This document shows, one piece after another, positions 27,538 through 36,588 of a DNA stretch of 64,000 bases. Position numbers and translations under genes: made by a program. Below the pieces are notes generated by a model that saw only the letters and a list, made by a program, of their open reading frames with translations, had not been told where the DNA came from and did not search any database. The DNA comes from Verrucomicrobiota bacterium (lineage in GTDB: Bacteria; Verrucomicrobiota; Verrucomicrobiia; Opitutales; UBA2995). The DNA lies in the NCBI GenBank assembly GCA_027622555.1, contig JAQBYJ010000004.1, positions 41,997 through 105,996 of the forward strand. Direction: 5' to 3'. The first letter of the stretch is position 1. Every line of letters begins with the position of its first letter.

Positions 27538-28938
27538 ATGGAAATCCGCATTCATTCGGTCGATGTAGAACGACACGACCTATCGACCCGTATGCCCTTC
27601 AAATACGGGATAGTCACCCTGACTCATCTTCCTCACCTTTTTATTCGGATTGAGGCAAGTTTTTCGGGGCAACGTGTTCGAGGAATCTCCGCCGATCATT
27701 TGCCGCCCAAGTGGTTTACCAAAGACCCTGAAAAGGATCCCATTGAAGAGATCGATGACATGCTGATGGTTATCGAAAAAGCCAGTCAGCATGCCCGAAC
27801 AATAGCAGACGAAAGCGTTTTTTCATTTTGGTACCAGCTCTATCAACAACAGGCGGTTTGGGCGACTGAGAACCTGATCCCGCCTTTGCTCGCGCATTTC
27901 GGGACGTCCCTGATTGAACGAGCGTTAATTGATGCTTTTTGCCGTTTCCGGAAGGAAAACTTTTCTACCTTACTGCACGCAAATCAGTTCGGCATACACT
28001 GGGATAAGCTGAGACCGGAGTTGGCGGGCTACCAGGTAAAGGACCTGCTCCCTCCTCCTTTGAAAACAATTATCGTCAGACACACAGTCGGCATGGTGGA
28101 TTTTTTGTTCGAGAATGAAATTTCAAAGGAAGAACGTATCCACGATGGATTGCCCCAATCTCTGGAGGCCTGCATAGCGTTTTATGGAGTAACCCATTTT
28201 AAAATCAAAGTGAATGGCCAGCTTGAGCAGGACATGCAACGCCTGGAATCCATAGAAGCACTCTTCACTCAAATGAAACTGGAGCAGTTCGCTTTTTCCC
28301 TCGACGGAAATGAACAATTTAAAGATGTGGATTCACTCGCCGACTTTTGGAAGGGGATCCAAAGCTCCGATCGAATGAAGGCCTTCTTCGATCACCTACT
28401 TTTTATTGAACAACCGTTTCACCGGGACATAGCATTGACTGATGAAATTGGACAAGCATTGCACTCCTGGGAAGATGCGCCTCCCATCATCATTGATGAA
28501 TCAGATGCAACCCTTGATACGATGCCTCGAGCCCTGGAACTTGGCTACCGGGGGACGAGCCACAAAAATTGCAAAGGGGTTTTTAAAGGAATCCTCAATC
28601 GGGCAAGCATCAACTTGAGAAACCGTATGGCCGGATACGAACGCTATTTAATGAGCGGAGAGGATTTGGGAAATATTGGTCCCATAGCGAACCACCAGGA
28701 TTTGGTCGTACAAGCCTGTCTGGGCAACGAAAGCATCGAAAGAAACGGGCATCATTACTTCAAAGGTCTTTCCTTTTTCGATCGGGATATTCAATCCAAA
28801 GCCCTGGAAAGTTTTCCTGAAATTTATTCCGAGGATGCAAGCGGCTATGTTCGACTGAACATCAGAAACGGTAATCTAAATATGAAGGACCTGCTGAACA
28901 CTCCATTTGGCACCGATCAAAGCCACTTCAAAGACTGA
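27538..28938 (+). CDS. Enolase-superfamily (mandelate racemase/muconate lactonizing-like) enzyme
   Basis: A 466-aa protein, longer than the usual 370-400. Barrel landmarks: a KIK motif at residues 222-224 (second Lys as base), the metal-ligand series Asp256 (SLDGNEQ), Glu291 (FIEQP) and Glu321 or Asp320 (IIDESDAT), and a Lys at 343 or 346 (SHKNCKG). These fit the MLE-type arrangement for proton abstraction next to a carboxylate, giving dehydration, racemisation or cycloisomerisation. The start is the ATG at 27538, not the TTG nine bases upstream. It precedes the MetE-like gene by 153 bp; an acid-sugar substrate is plausible but unproven. Confidence 0.8.
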   Translation: MEIRIHSVDVERHDLSTRMPFKYGIVTLTHLPHLFIRIEASFSGQRVRGISADHLPPKWFTKDPEKDPIEEIDDMLMVIEKASQHARTIADESVFSFWYQLYQQQAVWATENLIPPLLAHFGTSLIERALIDAFCRFRKENFSTLLHANQFGIHWDKLRPELAGYQVKDLLPPPLKTIIVRHTVGMVDFLFENEISKEERIHDGLPQSLEACIAFYGVTHFKIKVNGQLEQDMQRLESIEALFTQMKLEQFAFSLDGNEQFKDVDSLADFWKGIQSSDRMKAFFDHLLFIEQPFHRDIALTDEIGQALHSWEDAPPIIIDESDATLDTMPRALELGYRGTSHKNCKGVFKGILNRASINLRNRMAGYERYLMSGEDLGNIGPIANHQDLVVQACLGNESIERNGHHYFKGLSFFDRDIQSKALESFPEIYSEDASGYVRLNIRNGNLNMKDLLNTPFGTDQSHFKD

Positions 28939-28998
28939 AGCAGAGTCGGACGTTTTCAAATTGCCCGAATCACCAATGAATATTACCCGATCTATGAA

Positions 28999-29027
28999 TT
29001 GATAATTCCCGGGGCATCCATGATAAT
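28999..29027 (+). promoter_or_regulatory. Putative sigma-70 promoter for the MetE-like gene
   Basis: A TTGATA -35 element at 28999-29004 and a GATAAT -10 element at 29022-29027, separated by 17 bp; each differs from consensus at one base. The -10 ends 64 bp before the start codon at 29092. This is a sequence match only. Confidence 0.5.
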
Positions 29028-29091
29028 CATAACTCTTAAATCCAGCATTTGATATGCAGGTATATTTATTCCCAAAACACTCGATTACCCT

Positions 29092-30117
29092 ATGAGCTAT
29101 TCAACCACCCTTCCGACAACTCCGGAGATCCTTACCACTACTGTAGGTTCTTACAGCCCTATTGATTGGCTCGCAGCCCTGCCAAGCGAACAGTCTGTCC
29201 TGGATGCAACGGCGGTCGTCATTCATACACAACAGCAGTACGGCATCGACTTACCAACGGATGGGGAACTTTACCGCTTTGATGTAAACCATCCCGACAC
29301 CAACGGCATGATCGAATATTTCATTTCCCGTCTGGGGTGTATTGATACCCAGATTGGACTGACGGATGCTCGCTCATTCAGGTTGAAGCAGGAAATGAAC
29401 TTCCGCTTCAAACCAGCGGGTGTGGTGCGCGGACCTATCGGAGAAGGCACGCTCGATTTATTGGAAGCCTGCACACGATCAGCCGCGGTGGCAAACGGAC
29501 CCCTGAAGTTTACCCTCACCAGTCCATACATGCTGGCACGCACACTTCTGGATAATCATTACGGTGATCTGGGTGAGCTTACACTGGCCATTGCGGACGC
29601 ACTAGCTGACCAGGTAAGTGAACTTCCCTGTGCGTGTGTTCAGGTCGATGAAGCCAACGTGCCCGGCAGTCCTGAGAATGCTCCGATCGCCCAGGAAGCT
29701 ATCAACCGAATTCTTGACAAGGTGAAGGGACAAAAGGCGGTGCATTTTTGCTTCGGAAACTATGGAGGTCAGACTATTCAGGCAGGCGGCTGGAAACTAC
29801 TTATTGATTTCCTCAATGGTTTGCACACCGACCACCTGGTATTGGAACTCGCTCATAGACCCGAGAATGACCTGGAGGCATTGAAGGAAGTGGATCCTAA
29901 AATAAAACTGGGGATCGGGGTCATCGACATTAAGGTCAACCACGTCGAATCACCGGATGAAGTCGCGGCCCGAATCGAAAAGGCCGCTCAATATGTAGGC
30001 GCAGGACGTATTGGTTGGGTTCACCCTGATTGTGGTTTCTGGATGCTTAAACGCTCTATTGCCAATCGTAAGATGGAGTCGCTGGTTAAAGGCCGAGATT
30101 TGTATCTAGGCCGATAG
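29092..30117 (+). CDS. MetE-like zinc methyltransferase-family protein
   Basis: A 341-aa stand-alone barrel resembling the C-terminal half of cobalamin-independent methionine synthase. The zinc ligands appear intact: His218-x-Cys220 (VHFCFGNYGG) and Cys314 (WVHPDCGF). DEAN at 186-189 stands where MetE has its conserved Asp-Glu pair, and LGIGVIDIKVNHVES is a typical late strand. It lacks the N-terminal MetE domain, so it need not make methionine; small homologues move methyl or other alkyl groups from diverse donors onto thiols. Its place just upstream of inositol genes raises the idea of handling a methylated substrate such as an O-methyl inositol. Confidence 0.8.
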   Translation: MSYSTTLPTTPEILTTTVGSYSPIDWLAALPSEQSVLDATAVVIHTQQQYGIDLPTDGELYRFDVNHPDTNGMIEYFISRLGCIDTQIGLTDARSFRLKQEMNFRFKPAGVVRGPIGEGTLDLLEACTRSAAVANGPLKFTLTSPYMLARTLLDNHYGDLGELTLAIADALADQVSELPCACVQVDEANVPGSPENAPIAQEAINRILDKVKGQKAVHFCFGNYGGQTIQAGGWKLLIDFLNGLHTDHLVLELAHRPENDLEALKEVDPKIKLGIGVIDIKVNHVESPDEVAARIEKAAQYVGAGRIGWVHPDCGFWMLKRSIANRKMESLVKGRDLYLGR

Positions 30118-30494
30118 CGTTTGGTGTTTTTGCGATTTTAAATCCCGGCGAGGTTCTCACAGCCATATTTTACAATGTCACCTCGGATTGGGGAAACAGG
30201 ATGTGATTGTTTTTCACTTCGTTGTCGGTCAAGACCTCGGTACAATTGATGTCAGAAACGGGAGGTTTGCCAAAGTGTAGGAGCGACTTGAGGGGGTGAT
30301 GTATGAGTCGCGACTAAATTTGCTCCTACAAAAAATTAAGGATGACTATTTCTGCGGTGAATCCGCTGGCAAGGATTTTGACATCTTTCAAAATAACACC
30401 CATGGGAAGGGTTCTACAATTTGCAATTGCAAATAGGTAATTCCCGGCGTTCTGTTTTCGTACCTCCATTATCCTACAACCACCAGTATTTGAT
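30118..30494. other. Intergenic region with a REPIN-like palindrome
   Basis: A 377-bp gap between the MetE-like and NRAMP-fold genes. Besides the palindrome at 30276-30330, I see a TTGACA at 30378-30383 but no matching -10 at the right distance. The gap suggests a separate promoter for the NRAMP-iol part of the cluster. Confidence 0.5.
30276..30330. repeat. TGTAGGAGC...GCTCCTACA palindromic repeat
   Basis: A 55-bp element with exact 9-bp inverted ends, TGTAGGAGC and GCTCCTACA, and an inner GCGACT/AGTCGC pairing. It belongs to the same family as 58059-58129, though with a more degenerate interior. Confidence 0.75.
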
Positions 30495-31757
30495 ATGAGC
30501 AGTAATGCAAAACCCGACCACGAAACCTCGCAGAATAAACGATCATGGATATTTTCTATTGGTCCCGGTTTGGTGACCGCTTGCGTGGTAATTGGTCCTG
30601 GGAGTATTTTAACCAGTTCCAAAGTGGGGGCTGCGGATGGTTATTCAAAATCCTGGGTCGTCGTATTGGCAGTAATTTTTATGCTCACCTACACGGCCCT
30701 AGGAGCAAAACTGGCAGTCGTTTCACAACAATCAAACGGTGACCTTGTTCGAAAGCACGCGGGAAGCTGGCTGGCGATTCTTATTGGCCTAAGTGTATTT
30801 TTCATATCGGCCGGATTCCAATTCGGAAATAATTTAGGCGTACATGCCGCCATCTCCACCTACGTGGAAGGTGACTACTGGGTTATCCTGTTTAACGCTG
30901 TTGCGCTGGCGTTTGTGTTTGGATTCCGCAACTTGTATTCGGCACTGGAAAAGTTAATGACCTGTTTCGTAGGCCTCATGTTGGTTTCCTTCGCGGTCAA
31001 TCTGTTTTTCGCAAAACCGGCCGTCGGTGAGCTGGTTGTTGGCTTTGTCCCATCTGGCCTTTCAGAAATCGGCCTGCCTTTGCTCGGACTTGTCGGTACG
31101 ACCTTTGTGATATCAGCGGCTTACTATCAGTCCTACCTGGTTCGTTTCAAGGGTTGGCAAATTAAGGACTTGAAAGCTGGCATGGTAGATGCGCGGGTTT
31201 CAGCCATCATCATGGCCTTGATCACCCTGATGCTAATGATAACTGCGGCAGCTGTTTTGCGCGGAAAAGAACTTAACTCTCCAGCTGATGTTGCGAATTC
31301 CCTTTATCCGTTATTCGGTGAAAAAGGCCGGATCATATTCAGCCTTGGATTATTTTCAGCAGCGTTTTCATCCTTCATCGTAAATTCCATGATTGGAGGA
31401 TTCATTCTGTCCGACGGATTCAATCTCGGAAGTACTCCACAAGAAAAAATTCCGCGAATTTTGACCGGTGTAGTCCTCCTCACCGGGATGGGCGTTGCGC
31501 TTTATGCCATCAAAGCCCAAGTCAGTCCAGTCGCCGCCATCGTAGCCGCTCAAGCGGCGGTCGTGATTGCTTCACCCGTGGTTGCAGGCACTTTACTGTG
31601 GCTGACAAATCGTACCGATATCATGGGGGATTACAAAAACAGTAAAGGATTGAACACAGTAGCCGGTATCGGGTTTGTCCTACTCCTTGCCATGGCTTAC
31701 AATACAGCTGTCTATAAGTTCTATCCCATGCTGCTGGAATTCGTCGGGACAAATTGA
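30495..31757 (+). CDS. NRAMP-fold transporter lacking the canonical metal site
   Basis: A 420-aa, 11-12 helix protein. The opening IGPGLVTACVV and overall helix order match NRAMP/MntH. In true NRAMP metal importers, helix 1 carries D-P-G-N and helix 6 carries M-P-H. Here helix 1 reads G-P-G-S (residues 34-37) and helix 6 reads V-I-S (205-207, in GTTFVISAAYYQSYL). Asp, Asn, Met and His are thus all replaced, so transport of Mn2+ or Fe2+ by the standard mechanism is unlikely. It ends 97 bp before iolB, so an organic substrate such as a cyclitol is an attractive inference. It would be labelled 'divalent metal transporter' by routine annotation. Confidence 0.82.
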   Translation: MSSNAKPDHETSQNKRSWIFSIGPGLVTACVVIGPGSILTSSKVGAADGYSKSWVVVLAVIFMLTYTALGAKLAVVSQQSNGDLVRKHAGSWLAILIGLSVFFISAGFQFGNNLGVHAAISTYVEGDYWVILFNAVALAFVFGFRNLYSALEKLMTCFVGLMLVSFAVNLFFAKPAVGELVVGFVPSGLSEIGLPLLGLVGTTFVISAAYYQSYLVRFKGWQIKDLKAGMVDARVSAIIMALITLMLMITAAAVLRGKELNSPADVANSLYPLFGEKGRIIFSLGLFSAAFSSFIVNSMIGGFILSDGFNLGSTPQEKIPRILTGVVLLTGMGVALYAIKAQVSPVAAIVAAQAAVVIASPVVAGTLLWLTNRTDIMGDYKNSKGLNTVAGIGFVLLLAMAYNTAVYKFYPMLLEFVGTN

Positions 31758-31771
31758 TTAACCATGGTTAA
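31758..31771. promoter_or_regulatory. Perfect 14-bp palindrome upstream of iolB
   Basis: TTAACCATGGTTAA begins immediately after the NRAMP-fold gene stop and lies 84 bp upstream of the iolB start. It could be an operator for an unlinked regulator of the inositol operon. No second copy was seen nearby, so the assignment is weak. Confidence 0.3.
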
Positions 31772-31854
31772 AGGCTTTAATAATTTGGCCCGACTAAAAG
31801 ATTTCCTAGTCAACGACCCTTAGGAAAGTGTAAATTTATTTCATCAGTTCTTCT

Positions 31855-32697
31855 ATGCAAAACTCCCCAAACAGTCCAACATCCCATTTAGTCCCCAGGC
31901 CTACCGAAGGTTACGGAAAAGGATACACAAAAATAACCGAAGCAGGTGATACAAGCGCAGGCGGATTGGATACCCAGATGGATTTCGGTATTCTGGTTCA
32001 TGGTCCGGATGAGCCTGTTGAAGAAACACATGCAAAAGAGTCGGTTTGGGTATTGATCAGAGGCGAGGCCCAAGTCAGTGCGGGCGACCAGAATCTGGTA
32101 TTGAAACGGGAGTCGATTTTCGACGAGGCCCCGACGGCTATCCACGTCGGCCCTGATACTCCTTTATCTATTGTGCCTCTCAGCAAGGAAGTGGAATGGG
32201 CTGTAACGCGAACCACCAATGACAGGAAACTTACTCCCCGCATTTATACTCCCGATAATTTATCTCCTGAATACCGTGGTGCCGGCCTGGTTCAGAATGC
32301 CTGCCTGAGAAATGTTCGCTTGATTTTCGATTACGACACCAACCCCGAGGCAAACCTCGTTATTGGAGAAGTCGTCAACTACCCAGGGAAATGGTCCAGC
32401 TACCCACCCCATCACCACGACCAGCCAGAAATCTACCATTACCGATTTACAGAACCGCAAGGGTATGGACACGCAGAACTGGGCGATGCTGTTTTTAAGG
32501 TCCAGCAAAACGACACCATGATTATTCCACCTCAACTGGATCATGCCCAGGTTTCGGCGCCCGGTTATGGCATGTGGTATTTATGGGTGATCCGTCACCT
32601 GGAAAATAATCCCTATACCGGATTTGAATTTACGGCTGATCATGCCTGGACCCTGGATGCAGCCAACCAAGGTTGGGAACCCAAAAAAGACAACTAA
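31855..32697 (+). CDS. iolB: 5-deoxy-glucuronate isomerase
   Basis: A 280-aa bicupin matching IolB, which converts 5-deoxy-D-glucuronate to 2-deoxy-5-keto-D-gluconate. The C-terminal cupin has the characteristic KWSSYPPHHHDQPEIYHYRF metal-binding block and a later IIPPQLDHAQVSAPGYGMWY with another His. The N-terminal cupin (LIRGEAQVSAGDQNLVL) is the degenerate half normal for this family. Length is close to the usual 270. The iolD start follows after 2 bp, so they are one operon. This is the first gene of the tightly packed iol block. Confidence 0.95.
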   Translation: MQNSPNSPTSHLVPRPTEGYGKGYTKITEAGDTSAGGLDTQMDFGILVHGPDEPVEETHAKESVWVLIRGEAQVSAGDQNLVLKRESIFDEAPTAIHVGPDTPLSIVPLSKEVEWAVTRTTNDRKLTPRIYTPDNLSPEYRGAGLVQNACLRNVRLIFDYDTNPEANLVIGEVVNYPGKWSSYPPHHHDQPEIYHYRFTEPQGYGHAELGDAVFKVQQNDTMIIPPQLDHAQVSAPGYGMWYLWVIRHLENNPYTGFEFTADHAWTLDAANQGWEPKKDN

Positions 32698-32699
32698 TT

Positions 32700-34568
32700 A
32701 TGAAAACCGAACGACTTTCCGTTGGCGCAGCCATCGTCAAATTTCTACAAAACCAATACGTAGCCCGTGATGGCCAGGAACACCGTCTGATTAATGGTGT
32801 ATTCGGCATTTTTGGACACGGAAATGTGACCGGCCTCGGTCAAGCTTTGGAGGAGTATGGCGGCAACGGACTTCCCTTTTACCAAGGCAAAAACGAACAA
32901 TGCATGGTTCACTCAGCAACCGCGTTTGCCAAAGCTCGACGTAGATTGGGAACCTTGGCCTGTACTTCATCCATTGGCCCAGGCGCGACTAACATGATTA
33001 CCGGTGCGGCAACTGCTACGGTCAACCGGCTACCGGTTCTACTCCTGCCTGGAGATATTTTTGCAAGCCGAATTCCTGGACCAGTATTGCAACAACTTGA
33101 AAATCCGCACACCCAGGACTCCGGAGTAAATGACTGTTTCAAACCGGTTTCCAAATATTGGGATCGCATTTATCGTCCCGAGCAACTGCTCAGCGCTTTG
33201 CCCGAAGCCATGCGAGTGTTGGCGGACCCTGCACAAACCGGAGCAGTAACCCTTTGCTTGCCGCAAGACGTTCAAGCCGAGAGTTTTGATTTTCCAGAAC
33301 ATTTATTTCAGCGCCGGGTATACACCATACAGCGAACGCCCGTAGGGAAAGAAGTCTTACTGGAAGCTTGTCGCCAAATAAAAGAGGCGAAACAACCACT
33401 CATTGTTGCAGGCGGCGGCATTCACTATTCCGAAGCAGAAGAAGCACTACGAATTTTTGCTGAACAAACCGGTATTCCAGTGGTGGTATCTCAAGCCGGC
33501 AAAGGGTCGTTGCTGGAAAGTCATCCGCAGTGCCTTGGATCCGTGGGAGCCACCGGAAATTCCGCCGGCAATCGAGCAGCTGTTGAAGCAGACCTGGTAA
33601 TCAATATCGGTACACGTTTGTCAGATTTTACCACCGCCTCGAAATCGCAGTTCCAAAACCCGGACGTCCGGTTTATTGCCATCAATGTTCACGCCATGGA
33701 TGCTCACAAACACGGTGCCTTTCCAATGGTGGGAGACGCCAGGGCCATCATTGAGGACCTGACAGACGCACTGAATGGTCATTCAATTCCTGAAAGCTAC
33801 GCCAAGGACATCTCTGCTTGGAAATCGAGCTGGAACACAACACGTGAAGACATTGTTCATCCGAAAAACGAGGAAGGGCTTCTCTACCAGAGTGAAGCCA
33901 TTCACATCCTTAATGAATTTGGTGATGAAAACTCGACCACCGTTCACGCGTCCGGCGGAGTTCCCGGCGACATTCACAAGCTTTGGAATTGCAAAGACGC
34001 CATGGATTATCATTCCGAATACGGTTTCTCCTGCATGGGTTACGAAATTGCCGGAGCCATGGGCGTGAAATTGGCGGACCCCAATCGCGAAGTTTATACG
34101 TTGGTCGGTGATGGGAGCTACATGATGCTGAGCCAGGATATTGTAACCTCCATTCAGGAAGGCCTGAAAATTACCATCGTGTTATTGGATAATCACGGAT
34201 TCCAGTGCATCCGCGGCCTGCAAACCAGTTGTGGTGGAAACGAATTCGGCAACGAGTTCCGTCATCGTGAGAAGGAAAACAATCGATTGGATGGAGAGTT
34301 CGTGGAAATTGATTTCTGCGCAAACGCCAAGAGTATGGGAGCGATCGTATTCAGGGCAGAGGACGAAGCATCTTTTATTGAGGCTCTGGCGAAAGCAAAA
34401 GAGGAAACCCGGACCACTTTGATTTACGTTCCCATTCGCAGAGAATCCAATGTTCCCGGTTATTCCTGGTGGGAAGTACCCGTCTCCGGATCCTCTAATC
34501 TTCCACCGGTTCAAATGGCGCATGAGAACTACAACGAAGCAAAAAAGAAGCAAAGGTTTTACTATTGA
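32700..34568 (+). CDS. iolD: 3D-(3,5/4)-trihydroxycyclohexane-1,2-dione hydrolase
   Basis: A 622-aa thiamine-diphosphate enzyme that opens the inositol ring to give 5-deoxy-glucuronate. Visible: an N-terminal TPP Pyr domain (NGLPFYQGKNEQCMVHSATAF with the Glu), a central Rossmann-like domain (QPLIVAGGGIHYSEAE), and the C-terminal TPP-Mg motif beginning GDGSYMMLSQDI and ending in DNHGFQCI. Length and motifs agree well with IolD. The ATG at 32700 lies 2 bp after iolB; the gene overlaps iolE by 4 bp. Confidence 0.96.
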   Translation: MKTERLSVGAAIVKFLQNQYVARDGQEHRLINGVFGIFGHGNVTGLGQALEEYGGNGLPFYQGKNEQCMVHSATAFAKARRRLGTLACTSSIGPGATNMITGAATATVNRLPVLLLPGDIFASRIPGPVLQQLENPHTQDSGVNDCFKPVSKYWDRIYRPEQLLSALPEAMRVLADPAQTGAVTLCLPQDVQAESFDFPEHLFQRRVYTIQRTPVGKEVLLEACRQIKEAKQPLIVAGGGIHYSEAEEALRIFAEQTGIPVVVSQAGKGSLLESHPQCLGSVGATGNSAGNRAAVEADLVINIGTRLSDFTTASKSQFQNPDVRFIAINVHAMDAHKHGAFPMVGDARAIIEDLTDALNGHSIPESYAKDISAWKSSWNTTREDIVHPKNEEGLLYQSEAIHILNEFGDENSTTVHASGGVPGDIHKLWNCKDAMDYHSEYGFSCMGYEIAGAMGVKLADPNREVYTLVGDGSYMMLSQDIVTSIQEGLKITIVLLDNHGFQCIRGLQTSCGGNEFGNEFRHREKENNRLDGEFVEIDFCANAKSMGAIVFRAEDEASFIEALAKAKEETRTTLIYVPIRRESNVPGYSWWEVPVSGSSNLPPVQMAHENYNEAKKKQRFYY

Positions 34569-35485
34569 ACACACATGATAAATTCCGGGAACTAAACAAC
34601 CCCCTAGGGGTGCATCCCATCAATTGGAGCAATGACGACTTCAGAGACTTGGGCGGAACCACTCCTTTAGAAACTTGTTTTCAGCAGATGCAGGAAGCGG
34701 GTTACGTTGGAACCGAGGTTGGTCACAAATATTCCCAAGACCCAGACGAACTCCGGCCAATGATGAACAGGTTTCAATTGCGACTCATTGGTGGCTGGCA
34801 CAGCACTTATCTCGCAGAGAAAGAGTACGAAGAAGAGGAAAGCAGTTTTTTAAAATACCTTCACTTCCTGAAGTCCATGGATGCTTCTGTGGTCGTTGTG
34901 GCCGAAAGCAGTCAGGCGATTCATGGTGATGAATCAGCCCCGCTTAAGTTTGGTCCCGACCTGATAACCATCTCCGAAGACCAATGGGAAAGGGTCTACC
35001 AAGGTCTGGACAAATTAAGCGACCTGGCAGCGTCAGAAGGGTTACCAGTCGTTTACCACCATCACATGGGAACCGTGGTTCAATCGGAATCCTCCCTCGA
35101 TGCGTTGATGTCCAACACGAAAAAACTGAAGCTCCTTTTTGATACCGGGCACCTGACCTTTGCAGGTATCAATCCTGAAACCATTCTGGACCGTTACCTG
35201 GACCGTATCGCTCATGTGCATTTAAAAAACGTTCGCCAAAGAGTGGTGCAAGAGGTTCGAGAAAAAGGACTCTCCTTTGGTCAAGCGGTCCGCGCTGGTG
35301 TTTATACGGTGCCAGGAGACGAAATCGAAACGGGGGTTGATTATCCACATCTGCTAGCTCGCCTTGCCGAAAACGGTTATAGCGGTTGGTATGTAGTCGA
35401 AGCTGAACAAGACCCGCTTATGGCCGATCCTTTTGATTATGCGCGAATGGCACGAAAATACATTCGCGAAACAACTGGTTTATAA
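34565..35485 (+). CDS. iolE: 2-keto-myo-inositol (inosose) dehydratase
   Basis: A 306-aa TIM barrel of the xylose-isomerase-like superfamily, matching IolE, which dehydrates 2-keto-myo-inositol using Mn2+ or Co2+. Typical segments: LGVHPINWSNDDFRDLGG at the N-terminus, VVYHHHMGTVVQ, KLLFDTGHLTFAG and IAHVHLKNVR, which hold the metal-binding Glu, Asp and His residues. The only in-frame start near the family N-terminus is TTG at 34565, inside the iolD stop (TTGA), so translation is probably coupled to iolD. Confidence 0.94.
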   Translation: MNTHDKFRELNNPLGVHPINWSNDDFRDLGGTTPLETCFQQMQEAGYVGTEVGHKYSQDPDELRPMMNRFQLRLIGGWHSTYLAEKEYEEEESSFLKYLHFLKSMDASVVVVAESSQAIHGDESAPLKFGPDLITISEDQWERVYQGLDKLSDLAASEGLPVVYHHHMGTVVQSESSLDALMSNTKKLKLLFDTGHLTFAGINPETILDRYLDRIAHVHLKNVRQRVVQEVREKGLSFGQAVRAGVYTVPGDEIETGVDYPHLLARLAENGYSGWYVVEAEQDPLMADPFDYARMARKYIRETTGL

Positions 35486-35503
35486 ATTTAAACAATCCTT
35501 ATT

Positions 35504-36565
35504 ATGTCCGATACACAGACAACGAGTCAGAACAACATGCAACGCATGAAAGATTTGGGCGCCGATTGGTGGAACGACTCATGCGATATTCAGGAATTGT
35601 CCGATGCAGTTCAAACCGGTGCGGTTGGTGCAACCTCCAACCCGGTCATTGTGGCTGCAGCCGTGAAGCAGGATGCGGCTCGCTGGATTCCTGTGCTGAA
35701 GGATTTGATAAGAGACAATCCTTCTGACTCAGAGGAGGACATTGCCTGGAAACTCATTGCGCGCGTGGGAATGGACGCATCCAAACTATTGCTCCCGGTA
35801 TTCGAAAAAACAAACGGCGTAAAAGGACACCTTTGCCTTCAGGTAAATCCGAAGTATTACCGCAATACCGAACGCATGGTCGAACACGGGAAGGAGCTCG
35901 CAGCATTGGCACCCAACATTGCAATAAAAGCGCCAGCAACCAAGGCCGGGATCGCTGCATTTGAAGAAATGACCGCGGCAGGTATTCGTGTAAATGTGAC
36001 GGTTTCTTTTTCTGTAGCTCAGGCTGTGGCAGCAGCAGAAGCCATAGAACGTGGCTTGAAGCGGGCCGAAAACCCGGACGCCAATCATCCGTACATCACC
36101 ATCATGGTGGGTCGCGTGGACGATCAACTCAAACGTTCAGCCGCAAGTAAGCATATCGATGCCGATCCAGCTGCGCTTGAATGGGGAGGTGTTGCCGTTT
36201 TCAAACACGCCGCAGAAATATTTCGCGAACGCGGTTATAAATCAACCCTCCTCGCCGCAGCCTACAGAAACCAGGTACAATGGTCGGAGATCATTGGTCC
36301 TGATGTGCTTCAGTCGATTCCTTATGGTTGGTGGAAGAAGTATAACGAGGCGGAAATAACTCCCAGGTTGAGTCTGAACGAACCGATGGACAAAACTATT
36401 TTAAGCGAGCTGATGAAGTTTGATGATTTTAAGCAGGCCTATTACGAAGACGGGATGACACCTGACGAGTTCGTCAGTTACGGAGCATCTATCAATACGA
36501 TTACTCAATTCATTGAAGGGTATGAAGGTCTTCTTAAAGTGGTTCGCAGCCTCATGCTTATTTAA
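35504..36565 (+). CDS. Transaldolase-family protein in the inositol operon
   Basis: A 353-aa class I aldolase/transaldolase-family barrel, 18 bp after iolE and 23 bp before iolA. Lys142 in NIAIKAPATKAG is the expected Schiff-base lysine; ATSNPVIV (about residues 43-50) corresponds to the T-T-N-P region and Asp25 (WWNDS) to the conserved acid. Ordinary transaldolases shuttle a dihydroxyacetone unit between sugar phosphates in the pentose phosphate pathway. Because the window contains neither IolC nor IolJ, I infer that this enzyme takes over C-C cleavage of 2-deoxy-5-keto-gluconate, yielding malonate semialdehyde for IolA. The family call is firm; the substrate is hypothesis. Confidence 0.85.
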   Translation: MSDTQTTSQNNMQRMKDLGADWWNDSCDIQELSDAVQTGAVGATSNPVIVAAAVKQDAARWIPVLKDLIRDNPSDSEEDIAWKLIARVGMDASKLLLPVFEKTNGVKGHLCLQVNPKYYRNTERMVEHGKELAALAPNIAIKAPATKAGIAAFEEMTAAGIRVNVTVSFSVAQAVAAAEAIERGLKRAENPDANHPYITIMVGRVDDQLKRSAASKHIDADPAALEWGGVAVFKHAAEIFRERGYKSTLLAAAYRNQVQWSEIIGPDVLQSIPYGWWKKYNEAEITPRLSLNEPMDKTILSELMKFDDFKQAYYEDGMTPDEFVSYGASINTITQFIEGYEGLLKVVRSLMLI

Positions 36566-36588
36566 TTCATTTTCAAAAAAACATTTTC

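Noticed and set aside
30495..31757. Mn2+ importer supplying metal for IolE
   Set aside because: Attractive because IolE uses Mn2+, but the transporter lacks every canonical NRAMP metal ligand.
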